Source of the DNA: CAZBBC01 sp964489835
GTDB lineage: Bacteria; Calditrichota; Calditrichia; JAJRVZ01
Direction: 5' to 3'
Assembly (NCBI GenBank): GCA_964489835.1
Contig: CAZBBC010000001.1
Location: 62,001 to 126,000 of the forward strand
Length of the DNA: 64,000 nt
Made by a program: the position numbers and the translations under genes. The stretch's first letter is position 1; each line of letters begins with the position of its first letter. Shown in pieces: positions 17,987-26,457 of this stretch. The notes under the pieces are model-generated. The model was not told where the DNA came from, made no database searches, and saw nothing but the letters and a program-made list of their open reading frames with translations.

Positions 17987-19150
17987 TTAAAAGGTCCACT
18001 GTATGCCTCCGCCCAAAATAGCATTCTTGTATTTATACCAATAACTGTTCGAGTCATTTTCGATATACCCATAATAGAAATTGACTTTGAGTAAATTGAG
18101 CCAGCTCTTATTGATGTAAAACGATTTATAGAAATTGAAATAAATACTTTTCTGATCGTCAACCCGTGTTCCACCCAACCCAACAGTATCATCCGCTGTT
18201 GTATAAGCCTGTTCACTGATATAATTTTTAGAAAAGAGGGAGCCGCCAATTTGTACTTTCATCGACCAGGGAAGTATCCATGTTAATCCTGAAGAGACAC
18301 TGCTGCTTTCAAAACTAAAAGGGTCGTCAAATAATTCTTCGTCCTGATAATAACTATCGGTATTGATATACTTGATTTGATCGGTTAGGCTGATTTGTCG
18401 TCGATATTGGATAAAGATACCTAAATTTTCATGTAACGATTGTGCAAGACGTGTTAAAACAATCGCCTGCTGTAAGCTGGGAATCTCTGTCATCGTGATT
18501 ATTTGAGATTCCTCAACCATATTGCCCCGCCCACGTCCACTCCCCAAGGATGTTGTGTATGTATTCTCGCCAGCAAATGATTTATATCCGAAGTCAGCTT
18601 CAAAAATAATTGTTGTTCGGGAGGCAAAAGATTTATTAGCCTGGAGAAAAACAAAGTGACGAAAATTGTTTAAATCCGGCAAGTTTGAATAATTTCGATA
18701 ACGGAAATTATAACCGGCTTTCACAAATAAGAAATCAAGATCAAAACGTATGTTGGAATATAAATATATCTGTGTATAATCATAGTAATTATAGTCCTCG
18801 CCATTCAGACGCATTGTCCCATCACTTCCCAGATATAGGGTATGACGATCTTCATTGCCAAAAGAATAATTGTAATTTAATCCAAATTCGTGTAAAGAAA
18901 AATTACGATCGTATGTGTCCCGGTATAGAAGAAAACTTCCCCTGTAGTGCAGGTTCATATTTGAATCATCCGGACGATAGTTTAAACTCATCTCAATATT
19001 AGTCAATAAATCCTGTGTTGGTGTTGGAGAGCGGAATAAATTATCATCATAGTAAGATGAAATTTCAAGATTCTTGGTAAACTGGGCCTGCATTTGATTG
19101 GCGCATGATAGGATAAAGCCAATGGTTAAAATATATTTAAATGTCTTCAA
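17987..19150 (-). CDS. Outer-membrane beta-barrel protein
   Basis: A signal peptide (KTFKYILTIGFILSCANQMQA) is followed by about 365 residues of alternating amphipathic strands rich in Tyr, Asn and Ser. The protein ends in a terminal Phe (GGGIQWTF), the hallmark of BAM-inserted barrels. The early strand YYDDNLFRSP resembles exosortase-associated and other 'DNL-R' outer-membrane proteins. I start at the TTG at 19150, with AGGGA about 9 nt upstream, not the in-frame ATG at 19210. The ATG overlaps the -24 element of the predicted sigma-54 promoter and would spoil the signal peptide. It heads an operon with the sigma-54 regulator and the second DxDxDG protein. Its pore or export role is unknown. 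Confidence 0.75.
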   Translation of the reverse strand: MKTFKYILTIGFILSCANQMQAQFTKNLEISSYYDDNLFRSPTPTQDLLTNIEMSLNYRPDDSNMNLHYRGSFLLYRDTYDRNFSLHEFGLNYNYSFGNEDRHTLYLGSDGTMRLNGEDYNYYDYTQIYLYSNIRFDLDFLFVKAGYNFRYRNYSNLPDLNNFRHFVFLQANKSFASRTTIIFEADFGYKSFAGENTYTTSLGSGRGRGNMVEESQIITMTEIPSLQQAIVLTRLAQSLHENLGIFIQYRRQISLTDQIKYINTDSYYQDEELFDDPFSFESSSVSSGLTWILPWSMKVQIGGSLFSKNYISEQAYTTADDTVGLGGTRVDDQKSIYFNFYKSFYINKSWLNLLKVNFYYGYIENDSNSYWYKYKNAILGGGIQWTF

Positions 19151-19194
19151 TGTATTTTCCCTATAAGTTCTTTTCTGTTTTTGTATAAAATACA

Positions 19195-19209
19195 ACAAAA
19201 ATGATGCCA
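19195..19209 (-). promoter_or_regulatory. Sigma-54 (-24/-12) promoter for barrel-regulator-DxDxDG operon
   Basis: The minus strand reads TGGCATCATTTTTGT: the -24 GG and the -12 GT are exactly 10 bp apart, as required for sigma-54 (consensus TGGCAC-N5-TTGC; here -12 is GT, not GC). The predicted transcription start near 19183 gives a 5' leader of about 33 bases to the TTG start at 19150. The neighbouring NtrC-type activator gene is in this operon, implying autoregulation. Confidence 0.7.
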
Positions 19210-19281
19210 AATCGAGATCTATTGTAAAACTGAGATATATCAGACATATTCGGAAAGGATCAATGTAAAATTAAATTAATA

Positions 19282-19320
19282 CTCGACCCAGCGGTCGAGA
19301 TGATGGTCCGTTGGGTCGAA
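19282..19320. promoter_or_regulatory. Paired 18-bp enhancer-like sites upstream of the sigma-54 promoter
   Basis: Site A (19282-19299) reads CTCGACCCAGCGGTCGAG and contains a perfect 7-bp palindrome (CTCGACC/GGTCGAG). Site B (19303-19320, read on the minus strand) is TTCGACCCAACGGACCAT. Their centres are 21 bp apart, two helical turns, and lie about 107-128 bp upstream of the predicted start, the usual place for NtrC-type activator sites. Related sites occur at 20379-20427. Nothing else is recognisable in this intergenic stretch. Confidence 0.65.
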
Positions 19321-19449
19321 CAATTCACCGGAATTGAAGTAATTGAAATACATCCCTGTGGTATTTATTTAGAAGGGAAAAATTTTCCGGAGATATGCTT
19401 TCATGTTTGTTGTTAAATTATACTGGTATTGACAGGCAGGATAATAAAA

Positions 19450-19479
19450 AAAAGCCGGACATTGGATTGCCCGGCTTTT
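19450..19479 (-). terminator. Intrinsic terminator of the DxDxDG gene at 19506-20234
   Basis: AAAAGCCGG (19450-19458) pairs with CCGGCTTTT (19471-19479) around a 12-nt loop. Read on the minus strand, the stem is followed by a run of eight T residues, so it is a strong rho-independent terminator 26 bases after the stop codon. It insulates this gene from the downstream operon promoter. Confidence 0.88.
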
Positions 19480-19505
19480 GGTTAAATTCTTATGAACGTA
19501 TGCTG

Positions 19506-20234
19506 CTAATTATTTCCACCTTTATTACCACCGTTTTTGTTGCCTTTTGTTCCGGAATCATCAGCGTTGCCATTACCGGAACCTGAGCCCAATCCAGAAC
19601 CTCTCTTCTGCCCAGTCCCATTATTACCTCTGTCATCACTCTTTCCAAATCTATTCATCTGTCCGCTGCCATCCTGTGGGCGTTCGTAATCTTCATCCCG
19701 ACCGTTAGGAATGCCGTCACCATCTTCGTCACGCATGTTGGCATTATCATTAATCCCATCACCATCTTCGTCAACAAAACCTTTGCCATGCCCTTTTTTA
19801 GCCTTTGTGCCGTCAAAATCTGGATCAAGACCGTTCGGAATGCCATCACCATCATGATCCGGAGCGTTATCATTGTATCCATCACCATCCTCATCGACAA
19901 AACCGGCGCCATGCTGTCCCTTCACCTGAACCTCTGTGGAGGTTTGGATTTGTTCTTTATTCAGGCTCTGTGAGATATCTTGTTCCGGACGTGAGTCTTG
20001 TGTCTTTGTCTGGGTCTTGGTTGCGGTTTTGGTCAGTTTCTGATATTGGTTTTGCGCTTTTTTCTGATCCTGATCAGAATTCTGCGTCTTTGTCTGAGTC
20101 TTGGTTGCGGTTTTGGTTAGTTTCTGATATTGGTTTTGCGCTTTTTCCTGATCCTGATCAGTATCCTGGGCAAAACTAATCGTTGCGACAAAAAAGATTG
20201 TCACTAATGTTAAGATTGAAAATAAATTCTTCAT
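19506..20234 (-). CDS. Secreted low-complexity protein with DxDxDG (TSP3/calcium-type) repeats, paralogue A
   Basis: I start at the ATG at 20234, with AAAGGAG 9 bases upstream. It gives a clean signal peptide (MKNLFSILTLVTIFFVATIS...) and lies downstream of the sigma-54 promoter; the longer frame would start above the promoter. The 242-residue protein has two 28-residue Gln/Thr/Lys repeats (residues 26-81). Four acidic loops of the DEDGDGYNDN / DHDGDGIPNG / DEDGDGINDN type follow, resembling TSP3 calcium loops, then a Gly/Asn/Ser-rich tail. It has no Cys in the mature part. The paralogue is at 16126-16539. Its own sigma-54 promoter and terminator make it monocistronic. An extracellular or matrix role is inferred. 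Confidence 0.82.
   Translation of the reverse strand: MKNLFSILTLVTIFFVATISFAQDTDQDQEKAQNQYQKLTKTATKTQTKTQNSDQDQKKAQNQYQKLTKTATKTQTKTQDSRPEQDISQSLNKEQIQTSTEVQVKGQHGAGFVDEDGDGYNDNAPDHDGDGIPNGLDPDFDGTKAKKGHGKGFVDEDGDGINDNANMRDEDGDGIPNGRDEDYERPQDGSGQMNRFGKSDDRGNNGTGQKRGSGLGSGSGNGNADDSGTKGNKNGGNKGGNN
19992..20159 (-). repeat. 84-bp tandem repeat inside the DxDxDG gene
   Basis: Two consecutive 84-bp units encode residues 26-53 and 54-81 (DQDQ[E/K]KAQNQYQKLTKT...). The units are nearly identical at DNA level, indicating a recent in-frame duplication that could vary in copy number between strains. Confidence 0.85.
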
Positions 20235-20286
20235 GGTATTTCTCCTTTGGTTAATGATATTGTTTTTAAATTCAATGGGTGGTAGA

Positions 20287-20301
20287 ACAATTGGCGTGCC
20301 A
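20287..20301 (-). promoter_or_regulatory. Sigma-54 (-24/-12) promoter for the DxDxDG gene
   Basis: The minus strand reads TGGCACGCCAATTGT: -24 TGGCACG matches the consensus completely, and the -12 TTGT has the same GC-to-GT change as the other promoter in this cluster, again with 10 bp between GG and GT. The predicted start near 20275 leaves a leader of about 41 bases containing the AAAGGAG ribosome site. Confidence 0.8.
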
Positions 20302-20378
20302 AAACATTTAACAGGCATATAACCTATTGTATTATAAGCATTTACACAAAACAAACCGGGGCGAAATTAAAGGAATAA

Positions 20379-20427
20379 TCCGACTATCCGGACGAAAAAT
20401 ATTACCGATTAGGCGAAAACGGACCAT
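20379..20427 (+). promoter_or_regulatory. Paired enhancer-like sites upstream of the second sigma-54 promoter
   Basis: Site D (20379-20396) reads TCCGACTATCCGGACGAA and keeps the CGAC...CGGWCGA half-sites of site A. Site C (20410-20427) reads TAGGCGAAAACGGACCAT and shares AACGGACCAT exactly with site B. Centres are 31 bp apart (three helical turns) and about 112-143 bp upstream of the predicted start. The consensus half-site is CGGWCSA. Confidence 0.55.
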
Positions 20428-20526
20428 TTTTTACATTATCCAAAAGAAGGTATGAGAATCATATAAAAAACAGACGATTAAATAAACGGGCAATAATTTT
20501 AATGTGAAGTTGTATGGTAAGATATA

Positions 20527-22560
20527 TTATATTTTTTGAAACCGTATCGGTAATTGTATAATAAAAGAGGTTCCTTTCTGTTTCTCACTTTCAACGGTTA
20601 TAATACCTCCATGTTCGTAAATAATTCTCTGAACGATGCTCAAGCCAATACCGGTCCCTTTTGCTTTGGTTGTAAAATAGAGATTGAAGATATTGCTACG
20701 GATTTTTTCTGGCATACCCGGACCGTCATCTTTTATCCGAATTTCAAGCATGCGATCGTTGTTTTTGATCAGAGAAATTGTAATATTTCCACTCTTGCCA
20801 ATAGCATCAACGGCATTCTGAATAATATTCATAAATACTTGAAGAATCTGATGATGATCCCACAGCACTTTGCCATTCCAATCTAAAACAACGTTTAAAT
20901 TTATTTGACGTTCTTTCATCAAATAGTGATATTGTTTTTCCAACTGATTAAAAAGTGTCTCAACCTGAAAAGACTGGACCTGGATCGGTTCCGGTCTGGC
21001 AAAACGCAAAAAATCCTGTATCGTTTCGTTTATCCTTTTTACTTCACTGGCTACCAGCGCTGCCAATTCATGATATTCATCGCGGTCTTTTTTTGGTTCA
21101 AAATCTTTTTTAAGTTGCTGAATAATCGTTCCGATTGTATTAAGCGGATTTCTGATTTCGTGGGCGACGCCGGAAGCTAACTCCCCCATGGCGGTTAATC
21201 GTTTCTCCCGTTCCATCTGTTCTTCGAGTAGCCTTTGGTGGGTGAGATCGCGCATAACCAGAATAGTATTTTCGATCCCCATGCTGTCAGAAAAATAACT
21301 TTTTGATATGAGCAAATATTTTGTTTGTCCGTTTAGAGAACAGTTGACATGCTGGAGCAATGAGGATTCACTTAATATTTTGTGACCATCTGTTTCAGAG
21401 AATAGACGTGAGGGTGAAGCACCCAAAATCTCATTTTTATTCAATTTGGATAATTTTTCTGCCGCTGAATTAAAGATTTTAATACCGGTTACCTGATCAA
21501 AGACAATAATCGCATCACTCACATTATCAATAATATTTCCGGAGTATGTTTCTACTACGTCGTATTGTTTCTGCAACATTGAGAATCTCTGGCGGGTAAA
21601 AATGAATGTAATCATAAATGATCCCACAACAACCAGGACAATTGTAATTATAATAAGTCGTCTATAAATTCTTTCATTAATGTCCTGTATCGGTTCTATG
21701 GATAAACCGACACGGAGCAGACCAATGGTTTCATTGTTAAAAACAAACGGGTGAACCGCTTCGAATACTTCCAATGAATCAAAGGCAACGATTCTGGTAA
21801 GGAGTAAAGAATTCTGCCATGAGCGACGGAGAAAATCTGAGGTTGTGACTCCTTCCAGAACCTTTACATTACCGGAAGCAGCTAAAATGTTAGCAGTATC
21901 CTGGAGGGCAGTATATATAATTCTTGGATTATCTACCGTAACATTTCGGAGTAAAGCGCCGAAGCCAATATGCTGTTTAAATTCCAAAATTTTCCGGGCA
22001 TCAATGTTTAATACAATAGCGCCTCTGTTTTTTAGCGCAAGGGCCACGGCAAATCGATAACCATTTTCAAAACGGGCTTTTTTAATACCAATGATTAAAG
22101 TATCCACGGTTCCAGAGAAAATTGGGAGAAGAATTTTTTGAGGAGAATTTGTTTCTGTCAGGCCAAAATGTTCCTGTTGATGACTTGAAAAGAGTTTCTG
22201 TCCTCGGCGATTAAAAATATTTATCCTGTAGATATCATTTTCAATACTTATTTGTTTTAAAAGTTCATTGGAGAGGTTTCCGTTTTCATAGAGTTTCTTA
22301 ATTAAATTGCCGTTGTTTAATAGACGTTGTTTCCAAAGATCTTCCAGATAGGTGTTGGTTAGAAGCGAATTTTTTGATGCGACAATTAAGGATCCTAATA
22401 AGGCATGAGCTTGTTCTTCCATTAACTGATACAATTCTTTTTTACTTTGATACAGCTCAATGATCGCACTAAGAATCATTAAGAAAGCTAATGAAATAAA
22501 TATCAAGAGGATATTTCTGGATTTGTGAAGAAACGTATTTCTTTTAATCTTCGTTTTCAT
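20527..22560 (-). CDS. Membrane PAS-domain histidine kinase (NtrB-like)
   Basis: The protein has about 677 residues: TM1 near the N-terminus, a periplasmic sensor of about 250 residues with a degenerate Cache-like look, TM2 (LIIITIVLVVVGSFMITFIF), and a PAS domain (NVSDAIIVFDQVTGIKIFN). A HisKA box ELASGVAHEIRNPLNTIG follows (phosphoacceptor His at bases 21160-21162), then HATPase_c (NAVDAIG, KDDGPGMPE, TTKAKGTGIGLSIV). The H-box is the NtrB/ZraS type that partners sigma-54 activators, so the NtrC-type regulator at 16564-17943 is the likely target. I chose the ATG at 22560 over an in-frame TTG four codons earlier, which lacks a ribosome site. It is monocistronic. Confidence 0.92.
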   Translation of the reverse strand: MKTKIKRNTFLHKSRNILLIFISLAFLMILSAIIELYQSKKELYQLMEEQAHALLGSLIVASKNSLLTNTYLEDLWKQRLLNNGNLIKKLYENGNLSNELLKQISIENDIYRINIFNRRGQKLFSSHQQEHFGLTETNSPQKILLPIFSGTVDTLIIGIKKARFENGYRFAVALALKNRGAIVLNIDARKILEFKQHIGFGALLRNVTVDNPRIIYTALQDTANILAASGNVKVLEGVTTSDFLRRSWQNSLLLTRIVAFDSLEVFEAVHPFVFNNETIGLLRVGLSIEPIQDINERIYRRLIIITIVLVVVGSFMITFIFTRQRFSMLQKQYDVVETYSGNIIDNVSDAIIVFDQVTGIKIFNSAAEKLSKLNKNEILGASPSRLFSETDGHKILSESSLLQHVNCSLNGQTKYLLISKSYFSDSMGIENTILVMRDLTHQRLLEEQMEREKRLTAMGELASGVAHEIRNPLNTIGTIIQQLKKDFEPKKDRDEYHELAALVASEVKRINETIQDFLRFARPEPIQVQSFQVETLFNQLEKQYHYLMKERQINLNVVLDWNGKVLWDHHQILQVFMNIIQNAVDAIGKSGNITISLIKNNDRMLEIRIKDDGPGMPEKIRSNIFNLYFTTKAKGTGIGLSIVQRIIYEHGGIITVESEKQKGTSFIIQLPIRFQKI

Positions 22561-22719
22561 TCTTAAATTCAATGTATTTATACTGCGGTTTAATCTATTT
22601 TCGACAAAAACGTTCTATTTTCACCCCGGCGGATCAAGGAGGCCATGGCGGTTATCAATATTTTCATCCGGACCGGCGCACTATACAGCCAGAAAACCGA
22701 CCGCGGGCTCACATTAAAA

Positions 22720-24252
22720 TTATATATCAAATTTTATCCCCTGTGCCAGTGGTAGATCATGACCATAATTAATCGTATTCGTTTGACGCCTCATATACGT
22801 TTTCCAGGCATCAGAACCGGACTCTCTCCCTCCGCCGGTATCCTTTTCACCCCCAAAAGCCCCGCCGATTTCAGCCCCGGATGTACCGATATTAACATTG
22901 GCAATACCACAGTCTGAACCTCGACCCGACAGAAATTCTTCCGCTTCGTGCATATTTGAAGTAAATATTGCAGAGGACAAACCCTGGACTACTCCATTGT
23001 GAATTTTTATCGCATCTTTGATATTCCCTTGATATTTGATTAAATATAGGATCGGTGCAAATGTTTCCTCCTGGACAATATTAAAATGATTTTCAGCTTC
23101 CGCTAATACTGGTTGAACATAACATCCGGATTCATAACCCGGACCATCTAAGATATCCCCACCACATAGTATCGTACCACCTTCTTCTTTTAATTTTTGC
23201 AAAGCAGTCTGCATGGTTTTAACAGCACCCTTATCAATCAGGGGGCCCATATGATTGCTTTCATTCAGCGGTGAACCGATTTTTATGCTTCCGTAGGCCC
23301 GTAATAATGATTCTTTGACTTTATCAAAAATAGATTCGTGAATAATCAATCGTCGCGTGGATGTGCATCGTTGCCCGGCAGTGCCAACTGCCCCGAAGAC
23401 AATCGCTGGAATAGCCATTTTAAGATTCGCATGAGGGGTTAAAATTATTGCATTATTACCACCCAATTCAAGAATATATTTTCCCAGACGTTTCCCAATT
23501 ATCTGAGCGGCGTGACGGCCGACCTCCGTTGAACCGGTAAGTGAAAGGAGAGGAAGACGCCGGTCATTCAACATCCGTTCTCCGATGGTCCGTCCGGAGC
23601 CGACCACCAATGAAAAAACACCTTCGGGAAGATTGTTCTCTTTAATCACGTCACCGATAATATTCTGAACAGCAATTGCGGTTAATGGTACTTTTGACGC
23701 AGGTTTCCATAAATTTACGTCCCCACAAACGGCAGCGATCATCGCGTTCCAGGCCCAAACGGCAACCGGGAAATTAAAAGATGAAATGGTAGCCACGATT
23801 CCCAGCGGATGGTATTGATCATACATACGATGATCGGGACGTTCAGACTGCATCGTAAAACCATACAGCTGGCGGGATTGCCCGACGGCAAAATCACAAA
23901 TATCGATCATTTCCTGAACCTCACCCCACCCTTCCTGTAAAGACTTTCCCATCTCAAAGGAAACCAGAGTACCCAGAGATTTTTTATAATCACGTAACCG
24001 CAGTCCAATCTGGCGGACGATTTCTCCACGCTTTGGTGCCGGTACCTGACGCCAGTAAAAAAAGGCTTCTTCTCCCTGTCTAACTGTTGCTTCGTAATCA
24101 GCTTCCGAGGCCGGATAAACACTAGCAATATATTCGCCTGTCGCAGGGGAATGTATTCTCATTTCGTCCTGGTTAATCGTTTTATTCCAATTTGTGCCCG
24201 TAGAAGATCCGAAGTTTTTTTCATTGATACCTAAATCCTTTAAAAAATCCAT
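22720..24252 (-). CDS. Aldehyde dehydrogenase, ALDH7 (antiquitin) family: alpha-aminoadipic semialdehyde / piperideine-6-carboxylate dehydrogenase
   Basis: This is an NAD(P)+-dependent aldehyde dehydrogenase of about 510 residues. Motifs are SSFNFPVAVWAWNA (ALDH7 signature), the general-base Glu in LELGGNNAII and the nucleophile Cys in GTAGQRCTSTRR. ALDH7 enzymes oxidise alpha-aminoadipic semialdehyde in lysine catabolism, and other aldehydes; the exact substrate is inferred from family only. The ATG at 24252 is chosen because AAAGGAG lies just upstream; the longer frame begins at a TTG inside that site. No other lysine-degradation gene is adjacent. The 146-base gap after it is comparatively GC-rich but shows no gene. 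Confidence 0.85.
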   Translation of the reverse strand: MDFLKDLGINEKNFGSSTGTNWNKTINQDEMRIHSPATGEYIASVYPASEADYEATVRQGEEAFFYWRQVPAPKRGEIVRQIGLRLRDYKKSLGTLVSFEMGKSLQEGWGEVQEMIDICDFAVGQSRQLYGFTMQSERPDHRMYDQYHPLGIVATISSFNFPVAVWAWNAMIAAVCGDVNLWKPASKVPLTAIAVQNIIGDVIKENNLPEGVFSLVVGSGRTIGERMLNDRRLPLLSLTGSTEVGRHAAQIIGKRLGKYILELGGNNAIILTPHANLKMAIPAIVFGAVGTAGQRCTSTRRLIIHESIFDKVKESLLRAYGSIKIGSPLNESNHMGPLIDKGAVKTMQTALQKLKEEGGTILCGGDILDGPGYESGCYVQPVLAEAENHFNIVQEETFAPILYLIKYQGNIKDAIKIHNGVVQGLSSAIFTSNMHEAEEFLSGRGSDCGIANVNIGTSGAEIGGAFGGEKDTGGGRESGSDAWKTYMRRQTNTINYGHDLPLAQGIKFDI

Positions 24253-24282
24253 TGAGACTCCTTTCAAATTGTTTCATAGTGT

Positions 24283-24307
24283 AAAAAAAACCACAGATTA
24301 CAAATCC
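24283..24307 (+). repeat. Truncated ACRGATT-type mini-repeat
   Basis: An A8 run followed by CCACAGATTACAAATCC matches the start of elements built from tandem CACAGATTA-like units that recur between genes here. It lies between the divergent ALDH and polX genes. The rest of this 303-base gap is AT-rich with no recognised gene. Confidence 0.4.
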
Positions 24308-24555
24308 AATGCTTAATTTCGTACCCTCGGATCAGTCAACAACTGCTGAGAGGGTCTTTTAAAATATACGATTAAATGGCAATAGATTGTAAATTTTTTA
24401 GTTTTACCTGCTAATTTATCTTATTACATTGTGAAATTTACAAACCATAGAAATATTACTTTTTCATTAATACTTCATTATATTTGTCGCGCGAAGAGAG
24501 ATAATTGGTCTGTGTTTGTTTTTTTATACTGACGAGAATAGACTTAGGATTTAAT

Positions 24556-26271
24556 ATGAATAAAAAAGAAATAGCGAAAATTTTAGAGGAAATCGGAATT
24601 ATTCTTGATCTTAAAGATGAAAATCCTTTTAAAATAAGAGCGTATTATAACGGTGCCCGAATTATCGAAACCCTGGATAAAGACATAAAGATATTGGTTG
24701 AAAACGGAGAACTCGCCCGGATTAAAGGTATTGGCCAGGCATTATCTGAAAAAATATCTGTATTGGTGACAACCGGCTCCCTGCCGTTCTATGAAGAATT
24801 AAAGTCATCCATCCCCGAAGGGCTGCTTTCTATGTTAAAAATTCCTGGTTTAGGCGCGAAGAAAGTTAAAATTATACATAAAAATTTGTCTGTTACTACG
24901 ATCGGAGAATTAGAATATGCCTGCCGTGAAAACCGGCTACGAGATCTTCAGGGATTTGGCCAAAAAAGCCAGGATAAAATACTCCAAAGCATAGAAAAAC
25001 TCAAGAAATACAGTAAACGTTTTCTGTTTCCGGTGGCAGAAGAAGTCGCACAAGGCATACTCGAATATTTAAAGAAAAACACAAAATTAAAAGCCGTCGA
25101 AGTCGCCGGCAGCTTGCGCAGGAAAATGGAAACAGTAAAGAATCTGGATATCATCGGTTGTTGTGACAACAATAATCAGGAAGAGCTCATGGAATATTTT
25201 GTCAACTATGACCAAAGCGTTGAAATCACCGGTAAAGGTATGACCAAAGCAGCGATTATCCTAAATACTGGAATCACTGTTGAACTGAGATTGGTCGATG
25301 AGAAGACATTTCCGTTCCTCCTGCTTCATGTCACAGGTAGTAAAGAGCACAACACACAGATGCGCCGGCTGGCAAAAGAGAATAAAATGATCTTAAATGA
25401 ATATGGATTATTTCGGGGGGGCCAATTGATTACCTGTTCGGATGAAAAGGAGATCTTTAAAAACCTTGGTTTACCATTCATTCCGCCGGAACTGAGGGAA
25501 AGCATGGGGGAAATTGATGCAGCAAAAGAAGGAACATTACCGGAATTGTATGATGGTATCCCTTTTTATGGACTTTTTCATGTACATACAACATACAGTG
25601 ACGGGGCAAACACCATGGAAGAAATTGCGCTATCTTGTCAGAAAATGGGTTTTGATTATGTGGGAATTTGTGATCATAGTAAATCTGCCTTTTATGCAAA
25701 TGGTCTCACCGAAGAACGTGTTATTCAACAACATAAAGAGATTGATCAACTGAACAAAAAAAATCGGGAGTTTAAAATTTTCAAGGGTATTGAGGTTGAT
25801 ATTCTAACGGATGGATCTCTCGATTATGATAATTCAGTTCTGGCAAGTTTTGACTTTGTTATCGCTTCCATCCACAGTCAGTTTAATCTGACAGAAGACA
25901 AGATGACAGAGCGTATCTGTAGAGCCTTACGTAACCCCCATGTAACCATGCTCGGTCATCCGACGGGGCGGCTGCTTCTGGCCCGGGAACCCTATGCCGT
26001 AAATATGTATGAGGTTCTTAAGGTTGCTGGTGAAAATGATAAAATGATTGAGATCAATGCCAGCCCCTACCGGCTGGATCTTGATTGGCGGTGGGGGAAA
26101 ATATTCCGCAAGAAAGGGGTAAAAACAGCACTAAACCCAGACGCGCACTCGATTGACGGTCTTGCAGATTTTAAATACGGTATTGGAATTTCCAGGAAGG
26201 GTTGGTTTGAAAAAAGTGATATTTTAAATACATACACCACCACCCAGGTCACAAAAATTTTTAACAAGTAA
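24556..26271 (+). CDS. polX: DNA polymerase X family protein with PHP domain (polymerase site degenerate)
   Basis: From the ATG at 24556 (AGGA 6 bases upstream) the protein has 571 residues: N-terminal 8-kDa/HhH domain (RIKGIG, KIPGLG, LQGFG), polymerase-beta-like palm (VAGSLRR, TGSKEHN), and a C-terminal PHP metal-dependent exonuclease/AP-endonuclease domain (FHVHTTYSDG, GICDHS, GIEVDI, SIHSQF, NPDAHS). The palm triad, normally Asp-x-Asp and Asp, reads Asn196, Asp198 and Glu243, so nucleotide transfer may be lost while the PHP nuclease residues appear intact. It probably takes part in base-excision or gap repair as a nuclease. It is monocistronic. Confidence 0.9.
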   Translation: MNKKEIAKILEEIGIILDLKDENPFKIRAYYNGARIIETLDKDIKILVENGELARIKGIGQALSEKISVLVTTGSLPFYEELKSSIPEGLLSMLKIPGLGAKKVKIIHKNLSVTTIGELEYACRENRLRDLQGFGQKSQDKILQSIEKLKKYSKRFLFPVAEEVAQGILEYLKKNTKLKAVEVAGSLRRKMETVKNLDIIGCCDNNNQEELMEYFVNYDQSVEITGKGMTKAAIILNTGITVELRLVDEKTFPFLLLHVTGSKEHNTQMRRLAKENKMILNEYGLFRGGQLITCSDEKEIFKNLGLPFIPPELRESMGEIDAAKEGTLPELYDGIPFYGLFHVHTTYSDGANTMEEIALSCQKMGFDYVGICDHSKSAFYANGLTEERVIQQHKEIDQLNKKNREFKIFKGIEVDILTDGSLDYDNSVLASFDFVIASIHSQFNLTEDKMTERICRALRNPHVTMLGHPTGRLLLAREPYAVNMYEVLKVAGENDKMIEINASPYRLDLDWRWGKIFRKKGVKTALNPDAHSIDGLADFKYGIGISRKGWFEKSDILNTYTTTQVTKIFNK

Positions 26272-26457
26272 ATTCTATTTGATTTAAAATATTCTCTACT
26301 CATGATGTTTGTTCATTCTCGATGCATTTTCAAATTAACTTCCTTTCATTTTTTTCAAGCAAAAGACGACAGGCATCATTCAAATTGCCACCCGGTATCA
26401 ATTAGAGAATAACAATTGATTACCAAAGACAAAATGCTATCACCAATGGAGGATAAA

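Noticed and set aside
17959..18249. Overlapping reverse-strand frame inside the barrel gene
   Set aside because: It is another frame of the barrel gene with no ribosome site or recognisable product.
24429..24443. TTGTGAAATTTACAA as a Rex operator
   Set aside because: Total length is 15 bases; Rex sites are TTGTGAA-N4-TTCACAA (18 bases). Spacing and right half do not fit.
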